44,743 nucleotides of DNA from positions 42,790 through 87,532 of the forward strand of contig MHBH01000001.1 of NCBI GenBank assembly GCA_001804805.1. Direction: 5' to 3'. The notes below the pieces were generated by a model. The model saw only the letters and a program-made list of their open reading frames with translations. It was not told the DNA's origin and did not search any database. This stretch comes from Lentisphaerae bacterium GWF2_49_21. Lineage in GTDB: Bacteria; Verrucomicrobiota; Lentisphaeria; Victivallales; GWF2-50-93. Below, one piece after another: positions 32,973 through 41,905 of the stretch. Each line of letters opens with the position of its first letter. Positions within the stretch are counted from its first letter, which is position 1. The position numbers and the translations under genes are program-made.

Positions 32973-33531
32973 AGTCCGTACCGCTTTTGTAGTCTGTTCC
33001 TGAAATGGCGCTGTTGATGCAGGTTTCAAGCTCAGTCCTTGCGCGCTGAAGTCTTTTTCTGACCGTGGCCTCGTTGCAATCTATTTTTTCCGCCACTTCG
33101 CTGCCACTCAACCTGTTAAAATAGAAATATCTTAGAGGAACTCTCAATATTTCGGGAAGTTTCCTTATGCATTCGGCGAGAAAATGAAAGATGTCTGAAT
33201 CCTCCTTGTCGGAAGCATCCCAGAGGAGATGGGATTCCTCAAGGGAATCCAGCTGGCTTTCGTCAAGGTATATTTCTTTCCTGGTGCGGAGATATTCAAG
33301 GTGCTTGTTTCTTATTATTCCCCTCAACCAGGCTGGAAAACTTTTCGCAGTGTCAAATGTTTCTATCTTGAGGAAAGCCGTTACAAACGCATCCTGGACC
33401 AGATCTTCCGCCGTACTCTCGTCCCTTACCAGGCACAAGGCATAGGCGATAAGCCTCTTATGGTGTTCGCGGACAAGGATCTCAAAAGCCTTGCTGTCAG
33501 GAATGTTTTTGTTTGTAATCCTAGTATCCAT
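32965..33531 (-). CDS. ECF-type RNA polymerase sigma factor
   Basis: The 188-residue protein has region 2 (AYALCLVRDESTAEDLVQDAF...FPAWLRGIIRN) and region 4 (LPEILRVPLRYFYFNRLSGSEVAEKIDCNEATVRKRLQRAR). It lacks regions 1 and 3, as in ECF sigma factors. The last residues are a duplicated SGTDYK/SGTDYE. AGGGG precedes the ATG. Its final codons overlap the ATG of the macroglobulin gene by 8 bases, so the two are translationally coupled. This is typical for a sigma and its membrane regulator. It is the first gene of the 12.5 kb operon. Confidence 0.92.
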   Translation of the reverse strand: MDTRITNKNIPDSKAFEILVREHHKRLIAYALCLVRDESTAEDLVQDAFVTAFLKIETFDTAKSFPAWLRGIIRNKHLEYLRTRKEIYLDESQLDSLEESHLLWDASDKEDSDIFHFLAECIRKLPEILRVPLRYFYFNRLSGSEVAEKIDCNEATVRKRLQRARTELETCINSAISGTDYKSGTDYE

Positions 33532-33648
33532 AACAAAACCCCTTCTAACTGCTTTCTACCTATAATTGACACTTAAAGGGTGATTTGTGACATGTAATAT
33601 TTATTTTTTCACCTATTTTTTTTATTCGTAATTTTGAATACATAATTA

Positions 33649-33671
33649 CCTTTGTGCCTTTGCGGTTTTAT
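33649..33671. repeat. CTTTGTGCCTTTGCGGTT phrase before mutS
   Basis: This is the opposite strand of the AACC...CACAAAGG phrase family seen at 4952, 5020 and 44107. It fills the mutS leader, which has no clear ribosome binding site. Confidence 0.5.
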
Positions 33672-33683
33672 ATTATCTCCCAT

Positions 33684-36224
33684 ATGAACGACAATCTGAC
33701 ACCGATGATGCGGCAGTACCGCGAGATGAAGGGGGAGCTTCCCAAGGATGTGATCCTGCTCTTCCGGCTCGGGGACTTCTACGAGATGTTCTTCGAAGAT
33801 GCGAAGTTCGCAGCGCCGATACTGGACGTCGTCCTCACGAAACGCACGGAAATACCGATGTGCGGCATCCCATACCACGCCGTCGAAAACTATCTTCCGC
33901 TCCTGCTCAAGGCCGGACTCAAGGTCGCAATCGCCGAACAGATGGAGGACCCGCGTTTCGCAAAAGGGATCGTCAAACGCAAGATCACCCGCGTAATCAC
34001 ACCCGGAACTGTTACAGACTCCTGCATCCTTTCACCTGGGAAAAACAACTTTCTGGCAGCTCTCTCGTTCGACAAGGGAATTTACGGGCTCGCATCACTC
34101 GACATCAGCACCGGCGATTTCAGGACGACTGAATTTGAAAAGTCCGAGGAGCTCGAAACCGAACTCCACCGCCTCCACGCATCGGAATGCCTCCTTCCAT
34201 CATCATTGCACACCGAATGGAAGGAGAAGAACTCCCAGCCCCGCGTCTCCGGAAACATCATGTGGACGCCTCTCGACGACTGGATTTTCGCGACAGACAC
34301 TGCGATGGATCTTCTAAAACGGCATTTCAAGGTCGCATCTCTCGACGGTTTCGGCTGCAGGACGATGAATACAGGCGTCTCAGCGGCAGGAGCCATACTC
34401 CATTACGCCAAAGAAAATCTGCGCCATGAAGCCGGACACATCCGTTTCCTGAAGACTTACAGCAGCAGTCAGTACATGGTGCTCGATTCAATCTCCCAGC
34501 GAAATCTCGAGCTTGTCGATCCGATGCCGGGAGGCAAAAAGGAAGCAACCTTGCTGCATGTCCTCGACAATACCGCCACTCCGATGGGGAGCCGTCTGCT
34601 CAGGGAATGGCTTGTCAGACCACTCAACAACAGGGATGCGATCATCGCAAGACTTGATGCAGTATCGGCGTTCAAGGATGATCCTGCTACTCTCGCAGAA
34701 CTCATGGAGATCATAAATTCCGTCAGGGACCTAGAGCGCATCATTGCACGTCTGAACATTGGAAGCGCAAATGCACGCGACATGGCGGCGTTGACAAAAA
34801 GCCTCGAGTCGATCCCCGACATCAAAAACCTCCTCAAAGGATTCGACATCCCCCTGCTCTGCGAAATTCGCGGAAAACTGCACGAGCTTCCGGAACTTGT
34901 CTCAGAGATAAGCAAGACCATAGCCGATGAACCGCCGGCCGTACTGAATGAAGGAGGGATCATACGCGAAGGCTGCAATTCCGAGCTCGATGAACTGCGC
35001 AGGGCGGCGACGGAAGGCAAGAACTGGATCGCCGAACTCCAGGCAAAGGAACAGTCCCGAACCGGAATAAAATCCCTGAAGATCAGGTTCAACAACGTTT
35101 TCGGATATTACATTGAACTGAGCAAGAGCAACGCGGCAAATGCGCCTTCGGATTACATCCGCAAACAGACGCTTGTGAATGGCGAACGTTTCATCACTCC
35201 TGAACTGAAGGAGATGGAAAGCAAAATCCTCGGCGCCGAGGACAAGTCAAAGGCGCTCGAATACGAGATCTTCCAGAAGCTCAGGGAAAATGCGATGTCG
35301 TTCACCTCCCAGATCCTTGAAACCGCCTCATCCCTTGCGATGACCGACGTGATTGCGAGTTTCGCAGAATGCGCCAGGAAGCACAACTACTGCAGGCCGC
35401 AGATCCTCGAAGATGAGACCCTTGAGATTATTGCCGGCCGGCATCCGGTACTCGACTCCACGATGAAAGAAGCGCGCTTCGTCCCGAACGACACCACGCT
35501 CGACGGAGACCAGAACAGGATCATGATCATCACCGGCCCGAACATGGCAGGAAAATCAACATATATCCGGCAGGTCGCCCTGCTCGTCCTTCTCGCGCAG
35601 ACCGGCTCGTATATTCCGTCACAGAGCGCGAAGATCGGGCTCGTGGACAGGATATTCACGCGAGTCGGGGCGGTGGACGACATTTCGCGCGGACAAAGCA
35701 CGTTCATGGTGGAGATGCTCGAGACTGCGAACATCCTCAACCACGCCACGAAGAAGAGCCTCGTGATCCTCGACGAGATCGGGCGCGGTACAAGCACTTT
35801 CGACGGCATCAGCATCGCCTGGGCTGTCGCGGAATATCTGCATGATGCGCCAACGGCGAAGGCAAGAACCCTTTTTGCGACACATTACCATGAGCTGACA
35901 GAGCTTGCTCTGACCTGCAAAGGCGTGAAGAACTACAATGTTGCCGTCAAGGAATACGGCGAACAGATCGTCTTCCTGCGTCAGATCGTCCCGGGAGCGA
36001 CCGACAGGAGCTACGGGATACATGTTGCGAAACTCGCAGGACTTCCGAAAGCAGTCATCACGAGGGCTAATGAAATCCTTGAGAATCTCGAGAACAACGC
36101 CATCGCCGAGGCGGGACAGCCCGCACTCGCCGAACATCATGAGAAGAAGAAGGAGAAGAAAGAAAAGGGGAAGAAAACAAAGCAGCCTACATTGTTTGAC
36201 TGGAGCCAGAAAAACAATACTTGA
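33684..36224 (+). CDS. mutS: DNA mismatch repair protein MutS
   Basis: It recognises base mismatches and starts methyl-independent or methyl-directed repair with MutL. The 846-residue protein starts at the ATG at 33684. The mismatch-reading Phe-x-Glu is at 32-34 (DFYEMFFED). Connector, lever and clamp domains follow. The ATPase has GPNMAGKSTYIRQ near residue 618, then DEIGRGTSTFDG and TLFATHYHELTEL. The last 40 or so residues are a Lys/Glu-rich linker and a short TLFDW motif, a beta-clamp-binding-like tail. The DUF3800 gene follows 28 bases later. Confidence 0.97.
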   Translation: MNDNLTPMMRQYREMKGELPKDVILLFRLGDFYEMFFEDAKFAAPILDVVLTKRTEIPMCGIPYHAVENYLPLLLKAGLKVAIAEQMEDPRFAKGIVKRKITRVITPGTVTDSCILSPGKNNFLAALSFDKGIYGLASLDISTGDFRTTEFEKSEELETELHRLHASECLLPSSLHTEWKEKNSQPRVSGNIMWTPLDDWIFATDTAMDLLKRHFKVASLDGFGCRTMNTGVSAAGAILHYAKENLRHEAGHIRFLKTYSSSQYMVLDSISQRNLELVDPMPGGKKEATLLHVLDNTATPMGSRLLREWLVRPLNNRDAIIARLDAVSAFKDDPATLAELMEIINSVRDLERIIARLNIGSANARDMAALTKSLESIPDIKNLLKGFDIPLLCEIRGKLHELPELVSEISKTIADEPPAVLNEGGIIREGCNSELDELRRAATEGKNWIAELQAKEQSRTGIKSLKIRFNNVFGYYIELSKSNAANAPSDYIRKQTLVNGERFITPELKEMESKILGAEDKSKALEYEIFQKLRENAMSFTSQILETASSLAMTDVIASFAECARKHNYCRPQILEDETLEIIAGRHPVLDSTMKEARFVPNDTTLDGDQNRIMIITGPNMAGKSTYIRQVALLVLLAQTGSYIPSQSAKIGLVDRIFTRVGAVDDISRGQSTFMVEMLETANILNHATKKSLVILDEIGRGTSTFDGISIAWAVAEYLHDAPTAKARTLFATHYHELTELALTCKGVKNYNVAVKEYGEQIVFLRQIVPGATDRSYGIHVAKLAGLPKAVITRANEILENLENNAIAEAGQPALAEHHEKKKEKKEKGKKTKQPTLFDWSQKNNT

Positions 36225-36252
36225 AATAAAGAGTCTTTTAGAGAATTGATTT

Positions 36253-37035
36253 ATGCTAATATTTTTTGACGAGTCATTCAGGAATTCACTATCGGAACCA
36301 GGAGCTTCTTTGGGTACCCTGTGTGGCATCGCCATCCCGGAAAAGGAGATGGGGCGTGTTTCCGAGGAAGTATACAGAATAAAAAAGAAGCATTTCGGAG
36401 TTGACTTCGCCAAGGAAATGGAAATAAAAGGAAAGGATCTTTTCAAGAATTATGTGTTCAGACTTGCAGCCAAAGGAATAGAATCCAAAAACCTCAACTT
36501 CTCAAAGGATCTTATTCATTACATCAGGGGCAAAAAGCTGAAAATCTTCGGATGTGTCTGTTTTGAGAAAAGCATCCAGCGCTTCGAATGCGAAGATGTC
36601 AGAGCCCTTGACATGACATTCAGATATCTTTTCGAGCGCATAGACACCTTCATGAAAATTGAGCATTCAGACTCGATGGCAAAGCTCATTTTTGACGACC
36701 GTGACTATGGAATAAACAGGAAAAACTCAGAGGCCATAACAAACTTCTTCCTTAGAACTTCAAAAGGAAGCTCTATGGATTCAATAATCAAGACTCCTTT
36801 TTTCGCAATCTCTCAGTCTCAGAATGTAGGACTCCAGCTTGCTGACTTTGTGACAACCGTAATTGGCCTCAAATATGCGAATGAGACAAAAATTGAACCG
36901 TACTATGCCGATCTTAAAAAATCGGTGTACAGTTATTATGACGAAAATGACAGGTTTATAAGCGGAATTAAGGTGATTCATCCCAGAAAAGAAAAAACGC
37001 CAGGTGACCCGAAGATCCGCGGTCGGGACAAGTAA
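36253..37035 (+). CDS. DUF3800-family protein
   Basis: The 260-residue protein begins MLIFFDESF, the DUF3800 start (usually Y-x-DESG), and includes LIFDDRDY. Its C-terminal signature is SQSQNVGLQLADFVTTVIG. The family has an RNase H-like fold with acidic active-site-like residues, and many members lie in defence or mobile regions, but the function is not established. It is somewhat more A+T rich than mutS and follows it directly. Confidence 0.8.
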   Translation: MLIFFDESFRNSLSEPGASLGTLCGIAIPEKEMGRVSEEVYRIKKKHFGVDFAKEMEIKGKDLFKNYVFRLAAKGIESKNLNFSKDLIHYIRGKKLKIFGCVCFEKSIQRFECEDVRALDMTFRYLFERIDTFMKIEHSDSMAKLIFDDRDYGINRKNSEAITNFFLRTSKGSSMDSIIKTPFFAISQSQNVGLQLADFVTTVIGLKYANETKIEPYYADLKKSVYSYYDENDRFISGIKVIHPRKEKTPGDPKIRGRDK

Positions 37036-37114
37036 GCCCAACTCCCAGCGCATCATTAACACTAAATGGTTAAGATGAAATTTCAATGGAAGGTGGAGAG
37101 AAAGTTAAAATAAT

Positions 37115-38263
37115 ATGCTTTCGACCAGCAAACGATTAAAGGGTTTCACGGAGTCGGTTATAAGGGGGATGACCCGGCTTTCAAATAAGTACGGCGCCAT
37201 AAACCTTTCACAGGGATTTCCGGACTTTGATCCGCCAAGACAGCTTCTTGACGCGCTGAAGGAATGTGTCTACAAGGGACCGCACCAGTATGCCGTCACA
37301 TGGGGCGCTCCGCGCTTCCGCAAGGCGCTTGCGAAGAAGCAGTCGCGTTTCATGGGAATCCCGATCGATCCCGATGAAAACATCGTGGTCACCTGTGGCA
37401 GCACCGAGGCGATGATGGTGGCGATGATGACGACCTGCAATCCCGGCGACAAGGTAATAATATTCTCACCATTCTATGAGAATTACGGCGCTGACACGAT
37501 ACTTTCCGGGGCTGTGCCGGTATATGTCGAACTGCGTCCACCGGATTTTTCCTTTGATCCCGACGAACTGCGCCGGGCGTTCAAGCAGAGGCCGAAGGCG
37601 ATTGTCCTGTGCAATCCTTCGAATCCCAGCGGGAAGGTTTTTTCCCGGAAGGAACTCGGCCTGATTGCGAAATTAGCAAAGGAATTCGACACGTTCGTGA
37701 TCACCGACGAAGTCTATGAGCATATTGTCTTCAAACCATATGTGCATACCTATATCGCTTCATTGCCGGGCATGTTTGAAAGGACTATTTCCTGCAGTTC
37801 GCTGTCGAAGACATATTCCATCACCGGCTGGAGGCTCGGTTACATCATAGCTTCCGGGAGGATCATCAACGAGGCGCGGAAAGTGCATGATTTCCTGACG
37901 GTCGGGGCTCCGGCACCGCTCCAGGAGGCGGCAGTGACCGCGCTCGGGCTTCCGAACAGCTATTATCTCCAGCTGCAGAAGGATTATACGAGGAAACGGG
38001 ATGTCTTCCTCTCGTATTTGGGCAAAGCAGGATTACATTACACGACTCCTCAAGGTGCATATTATGTCATGGTCGACATCTCAGGGATGGGACACGGCGA
38101 CGATGTAAAGTTCTGTGAATGGATGGTGAAGGAGATTGGTGTCGCAGCTGTTCCAGGCTCGAGCTTCTTCAAGAAATCAGTGAAGGACATGATCCGTTTC
38201 CATTTCGCGAAGAAGGAAGAGACTCTCAGGAGTGCAGGAGAAAGACTGCTTGGATTGAAGTAA
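37115..38263 (+). CDS. PLP-dependent class I/II aminotransferase
   Basis: The 382-residue fold-type I aminotransferase has INLSQGFPDFDPP, VTCGSTEAMM, SPFYENY, LCNPSNPSGKVF, TDEVYEHI, and the PLP lysine in SSLSKTYSITGWRLGY. It resembles aspartate, methionine or kynurenine aminotransferases of the subgroup I-gamma type. The precise substrate cannot be given. A heptamer repeat begins a few bases after the stop codon. Confidence 0.92.
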   Translation: MLSTSKRLKGFTESVIRGMTRLSNKYGAINLSQGFPDFDPPRQLLDALKECVYKGPHQYAVTWGAPRFRKALAKKQSRFMGIPIDPDENIVVTCGSTEAMMVAMMTTCNPGDKVIIFSPFYENYGADTILSGAVPVYVELRPPDFSFDPDELRRAFKQRPKAIVLCNPSNPSGKVFSRKELGLIAKLAKEFDTFVITDEVYEHIVFKPYVHTYIASLPGMFERTISCSSLSKTYSITGWRLGYIIASGRIINEARKVHDFLTVGAPAPLQEAAVTALGLPNSYYLQLQKDYTRKRDVFLSYLGKAGLHYTTPQGAYYVMVDISGMGHGDDVKFCEWMVKEIGVAAVPGSSFFKKSVKDMIRFHFAKKEETLRSAGERLLGLK

Positions 38264-38273
38264 ACAGACAGGA

Positions 38274-38350
38274 ACAGGTGTCAGATGTCAGGTGTCAGGT
38301 GTCAGGTGTCAGGTGTCAGGTGTCAGGTGTCAGATGTCAGATGTCAGATT
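38274..38350. repeat. Tandem heptamer array (TCAGGTG/TCAGATG)
   Basis: From 38281 there are ten consecutive 7-base units: TCAGATG, six TCAGGTG, two TCAGATG, then TCAGATT. One more degenerate unit lies before them. Only one position varies (G/A at position 5). It lies between the aminotransferase stop and the next gene. It has no spacers and is not a CRISPR. Confidence 0.9.
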
Positions 38351-38392
38351 AAGAAGTTGTCGGGGGGCATAAAATAAGAGGAATAAGATAAA

Positions 38393-39262
38393 ATGATCTC
38401 GACGATTAAGAATAATGCTCTGGAAATCAAGGTTGACAGCAGCGGGGCGGAGTTGTCAAGCATAAAGAAGGTCGGAGACAGCTGTGAATATCTATGGCAG
38501 GCCGATCCGGCCTACTGGTCGAGAAAGGCACCGGTACTCTTCCCGATAGTCGGAAAACTTGTCAACAACAAGTATACGGTCGGCAAAAAGGAATATATCA
38601 TGACCCAGCATGGATTCGCGAGGGACATGGATTTTGCGCTTGTCGATCAGAAGCCGGACATGCTTTCATACAAGCTTGAAAACACACGGGAGCTCCTGAA
38701 CAAGTATCCTTTCAGCTTCAAGCTGATAATAACCTACCAGCTCAAGGGCAATGAACTTGCAATGACCTACGAGGTCCGCAACACGGATGTCACCAGGATG
38801 TGGTTTTCCATCGGTGCGCATCCCGGCTTCAACTGTCCGTTGCTCCCTGGCGAGAAAATGGAGGACTACTTCATCGTCTTTGAGAAGAAGGAGAACCTCA
38901 AGAGGACGATCCTGGACAACGGCCTCCTCACTGACGAGGAGCCTTTCCTGAACAACGAAAACACTGTCAAGCTGTCGCAGAAGCTGTTTGAGAGGGACGC
39001 AATCATCCTGAAAGGGATGAAATCCCAGTATGTCATTTTGAAAAGCAGCAAGAACAAAAGGCAGATAAAGGTGGATTTCAAGGGATTCCCCTACATGGGG
39101 ATATGGTCCAAACCGAGCGGAGCCCCGTTCGTATGCATTGAACCCTGGTTTGGAATAGCATCCTCAAAGACAAGCAAGCCTGCATTGAAGGACAAGGAGG
39201 GGATAAAGACCTTCCTGCCCGGCGACATCTTCCGCTGCCAGGTGAAGCTCACCATAGACTGA
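38393..39262 (+). CDS. Aldose 1-epimerase-like protein (LacX type)
   Basis: The 289-residue protein belongs to the galactose-mutarotase fold. GAELSSIKKVG near the start, EYLWQADPAYWSRKAPVLFPIVG, MTQHGFARDMDF with the catalytic-type His, and SIGAHPGFN with a second His match the LacX subgroup. The catalytic Glu is probably in CIEPWFGIA. It acts on the anomeric carbon of sugars in the cytoplasm. GAGGAAT precedes the start. Confidence 0.88.
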   Translation: MISTIKNNALEIKVDSSGAELSSIKKVGDSCEYLWQADPAYWSRKAPVLFPIVGKLVNNKYTVGKKEYIMTQHGFARDMDFALVDQKPDMLSYKLENTRELLNKYPFSFKLIITYQLKGNELAMTYEVRNTDVTRMWFSIGAHPGFNCPLLPGEKMEDYFIVFEKKENLKRTILDNGLLTDEEPFLNNENTVKLSQKLFERDAIILKGMKSQYVILKSSKNKRQIKVDFKGFPYMGIWSKPSGAPFVCIEPWFGIASSKTSKPALKDKEGIKTFLPGDIFRCQVKLTID

Positions 39263-39304
39263 TAAATTTTCCTCCCTGCCGGGAGAAATATTTATAAATA
39301 AAAA

Positions 39305-39338
39305 AAAGACCGGAAGGCGTTTAAACCTTCCGGTCTTT
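39305..39338 (-). terminator. Strong terminator shared by the epimerase and RRM genes
   Basis: AAAGACCGGAAGG and CCTTCCGGTCTTT (13 bp, perfect) enclose an 8-base loop. The minus strand continues with a run of eight T, so it best terminates the RRM gene, but it can also act on the plus strand. Confidence 0.9.
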
Positions 39339-39353
39339 AAATATCAAATGAAA

Positions 39354-39677
39354 TTAGAAGCGTCTTTTTTCTCCGCCACCAAATCCACCGCGTCCTCCTC
39401 CGCCACCACCACGTGGGCCACGGTCATCGCGCTGGGGCTTCGGGCGTGCTTCGTTAACGGTGATGGCTCTTCCGGAGAGCTGTGTTCCATTAAGAGCTGT
39501 GATAGCAGCCTGGGCCTGCTCGTTGTTTGCCATTTCTACGAATCCAAAACCCTTTGAACGGCCGGTGTAGCGGTCCATGATTACGCGTGCGGACTGGATT
39601 TCTCCATGCACCTGGAACGCGGTTTTGAGATCGTCATCGGTCACCTCGTAGGCAAGATTGCCAACATACAGATTCAT
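39354..39677 (-). CDS. Small RNA-binding protein with one RRM domain
   Basis: The 107-residue protein has RNP2 (LYVGNL) at residue 3 and RNP1 (KGFGFVEM) near 43, plus a Gly/Arg-rich tail (RGGGGGGRGGFGGG). It is like the cold-inducible RNA-binding Rbp proteins of cyanobacteria and other bacteria. It probably binds RNA as a chaperone. AAGGAAG precedes the ATG. Confidence 0.94.
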   Translation of the reverse strand: MNLYVGNLAYEVTDDDLKTAFQVHGEIQSARVIMDRYTGRSKGFGFVEMANNEQAQAAITALNGTQLSGRAITVNEARPKPQRDDRGPRGGGGGGRGGFGGGEKRRF

Positions 39678-39980
39678 TGTTCTTCTTCCTTATCGCCGCC
39701 ATAATTCTTTTTATCTTCGATAATCTGTCCATGGCGTTACGACATTTCTCGAGGCACCTTCTTTTTTCGGCGGATACCAGCTCTCCTAAGACAGCAATAA
39801 GCCTGTCATTTAAACAGGCATATAATATGCATTCCTATCCAAGGGTGTCAAGTCCTGTAAGTATTTTATATTAAACTAAATATTACATTTTACTTGCGAC
39901 CTCGCTCCTCATGCAATAAATTCCATCTGAATTGCTTAACAAAGCCGTCCAGGCCAACTTATACATGGAAGTCCTTGATT
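39678..39980. promoter_or_regulatory. Divergent leader region between the RRM and membrane-protein genes
   Basis: No gene is supported. It holds a small hairpin GCCTGT...ACAGGC (about 39811-39829) next to TATAAT, and A+T-rich sequence near 39860-39890. Promoters for the two divergent genes are expected here, but no convincing -35 box can be named. Confidence 0.4.
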
Positions 39981-41888
39981 ATGTTGGAGAAACAATATCG
40001 CAACCGCTTGATAATAGCAATACTTTCATGCTGCATCCTTGTAAACCTATTCTTCTGCTACACAAGGACATCGGTCATATCTACCGTATACGAGGTATTT
40101 TTCAGGGGGAACCTGCAGCCGATACAGCAAACCGCTGCTATGGACAGGCTGTTTGCCAAGTTCGAAAAGGGCAAGATCTTCCTCAAATTCGAAGGATTTG
40201 ACCTTAAAGAGTTTTCCGGGAATAATCTTGTACCGTTGTTCTATTTCAGGTCGGTTTTCGCTTATTATCCTGGCAGGATACTGGTTGGAGAGCCTGAGCT
40301 TATCATCAAGAAGGGAAATGAATTCCTGGAAAATCCGTTCGAACCGGACGACGAATGGCTTGCAAGGAACGATGTCAACTACGTAGTAACCTTGAAGTAC
40401 GGCAATCCGATCGGATTTGATGTCAGGGAACTGTCAAAGGAGTTCCAGCCTCTTGGAGCCCGAGGACTTGTCCCTGTCCTCATGAGAATCCTGTACTTCA
40501 TAGCCGCAGGCCTGCTCGTACTGCTGATGTCGATATTTTTCAGCCGGCTGATGGGGCCCGAGCAGCGGAGAGCTGAATCTTTCAAGCCCGACATCTTCTC
40601 CATATTTTCAATAGTTACCATTTCCATGATGTTTTTGGCCGTCTGCGGCCATTCGATACTGATGCCTCTCTATGAGTGGGATTCATTTGCAATCTGGGGC
40701 CTAAAGGCGAAAGTGCTTTTCTACGAAGGACTGGGATCGGACTATTTCCAGAATCCCAACCTGGCCTACAGCCATCTCGATTATCCGCTCCTTGTCCCGT
40801 TCCTCATGAGCGCCGGAGCATTCTCATCTCCGGGCTATATGGGGGAAATGACCTCCAAGATAATTTTCCCCTTCCTATATCTTGCATTTGTCATCCTGAT
40901 ATACAATGCGGCAAGATGGAGGCTTGACAGGAAGCACGCCCTGCTCCTGACAGCTGTATTCGCAAGCACCCCCGCCTTGGTGAGGTGGAGCGGCGCCGGC
41001 ACCGCCGACATGGCCCTCTCATTCTTCTATGCCGGCTCCATATTCTATCTGATAAAATTTTTCGATGACGGAAAATTTTATAACCTGGCGATTTCAATTA
41101 TATTCGCCCTATGCTGCGCGCTGACAAAGAATGAGGGCCTGCCTCTTGTAATCATAAACTTTATTGTCCTTTTGATTTTCTCTTCCAAGCCTCTCTTCAG
41201 TATAAAAAATTTAAAAGCTCCTGTTCTCTATATTTCAGTTTTTATAATTCTTTATCTCCCATGGTTCTTCTTTTCATCAAATATCCCAAAGATCCATGAA
41301 AACTATCTGGGGCAGCTGACAATTGCGAAAATCGCAGGAAACATCGACAGGCTCAGCTTGATCATCCCGGAAATGATCCTGCAGTTCTCATCCATCAAGA
41401 GCTGGGGGCTTGTCTGGATCCTTGCACTTCTTGCTGGCATAACAGGTCCAGTTTTTTTCAGATCCAAGGCGGCCTTCATCCTGTGGTGCCTCTTAGCCGG
41501 ACAACTTCTGCTTTATATCCTGATCTACGTAATTTACCCGTACAACGATCTTTCGAAACTCCTTTCTGAAACCATTGAAAGGCTCTACCTCCATATCCTG
41601 CCTACCGGCCTGCTGATCATCGCATTGCAGATTCCAAGCCCGGAAAAAGCAGAAGAAGCCAGTCCGGCGACAACGATTATCCCTGTAATGGCGACCGTAG
41701 TAACGGCACCAGCCGCTGAAAAACCGCAGGCTCCAGCAATCATTGGACTTCCAGCCGTAGAGAAAGCTCCTGCAAGCAGACATCACATACCGCCAAACAT
41801 CATAAAAGCAGAAAAACCGAAGAAGGCAAAACCACGGACCGTCAAGAAGGACACAAAAAAGACTCCACGGAAAAAGAAGTCCTCATAA
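39981..41888 (+). CDS. Multi-pass membrane protein, GT-C glycosyltransferase-like
   Basis: The 635-residue protein from the ATG at 39981 has about ten membrane helices, starting with LIIAILSCCILVNLFFCY. An early periplasmic loop holds the pattern MPLYEWDSFAIWGLKAKVLFYEG, with an acidic Asp. This resembles the first loop of GT-C enzymes such as ArnT/PMT, which glycosylate lipids or proteins on the outer face. ERLYLHILP near the end fits this too. The last 80 residues are a Pro/Ala- then Lys-rich tail (KKAKPRTVKKDTKKTPRKKKSS), probably cytoplasmic and disordered. An in-frame start further upstream at 39894 is less likely. Confidence 0.72.
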   Translation: MLEKQYRNRLIIAILSCCILVNLFFCYTRTSVISTVYEVFFRGNLQPIQQTAAMDRLFAKFEKGKIFLKFEGFDLKEFSGNNLVPLFYFRSVFAYYPGRILVGEPELIIKKGNEFLENPFEPDDEWLARNDVNYVVTLKYGNPIGFDVRELSKEFQPLGARGLVPVLMRILYFIAAGLLVLLMSIFFSRLMGPEQRRAESFKPDIFSIFSIVTISMMFLAVCGHSILMPLYEWDSFAIWGLKAKVLFYEGLGSDYFQNPNLAYSHLDYPLLVPFLMSAGAFSSPGYMGEMTSKIIFPFLYLAFVILIYNAARWRLDRKHALLLTAVFASTPALVRWSGAGTADMALSFFYAGSIFYLIKFFDDGKFYNLAISIIFALCCALTKNEGLPLVIINFIVLLIFSSKPLFSIKNLKAPVLYISVFIILYLPWFFFSSNIPKIHENYLGQLTIAKIAGNIDRLSLIIPEMILQFSSIKSWGLVWILALLAGITGPVFFRSKAAFILWCLLAGQLLLYILIYVIYPYNDLSKLLSETIERLYLHILPTGLLIIALQIPSPEKAEEASPATTIIPVMATVVTAPAAEKPQAPAIIGLPAVEKAPASRHHIPPNIIKAEKPKKAKPRTVKKDTKKTPRKKKSS

Positions 41889-41905
41889 ATCCAACCATGT
41901 TGGAT

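Noticed and set aside
33566-33600. TTGACA...TAATAT promoter before mutS
   Set aside because: The spacer is 23 bases, too long for a normal sigma-70 promoter.
34469-35095. Minus-strand open frame of 208 codons
   Set aside because: Antisense to mutS, with low-complexity Ser-rich content.
38274-38350. Possible CRISPR-like array
   Set aside because: The unit is only 7 bases with no spacers; it is a simple tandem repeat.
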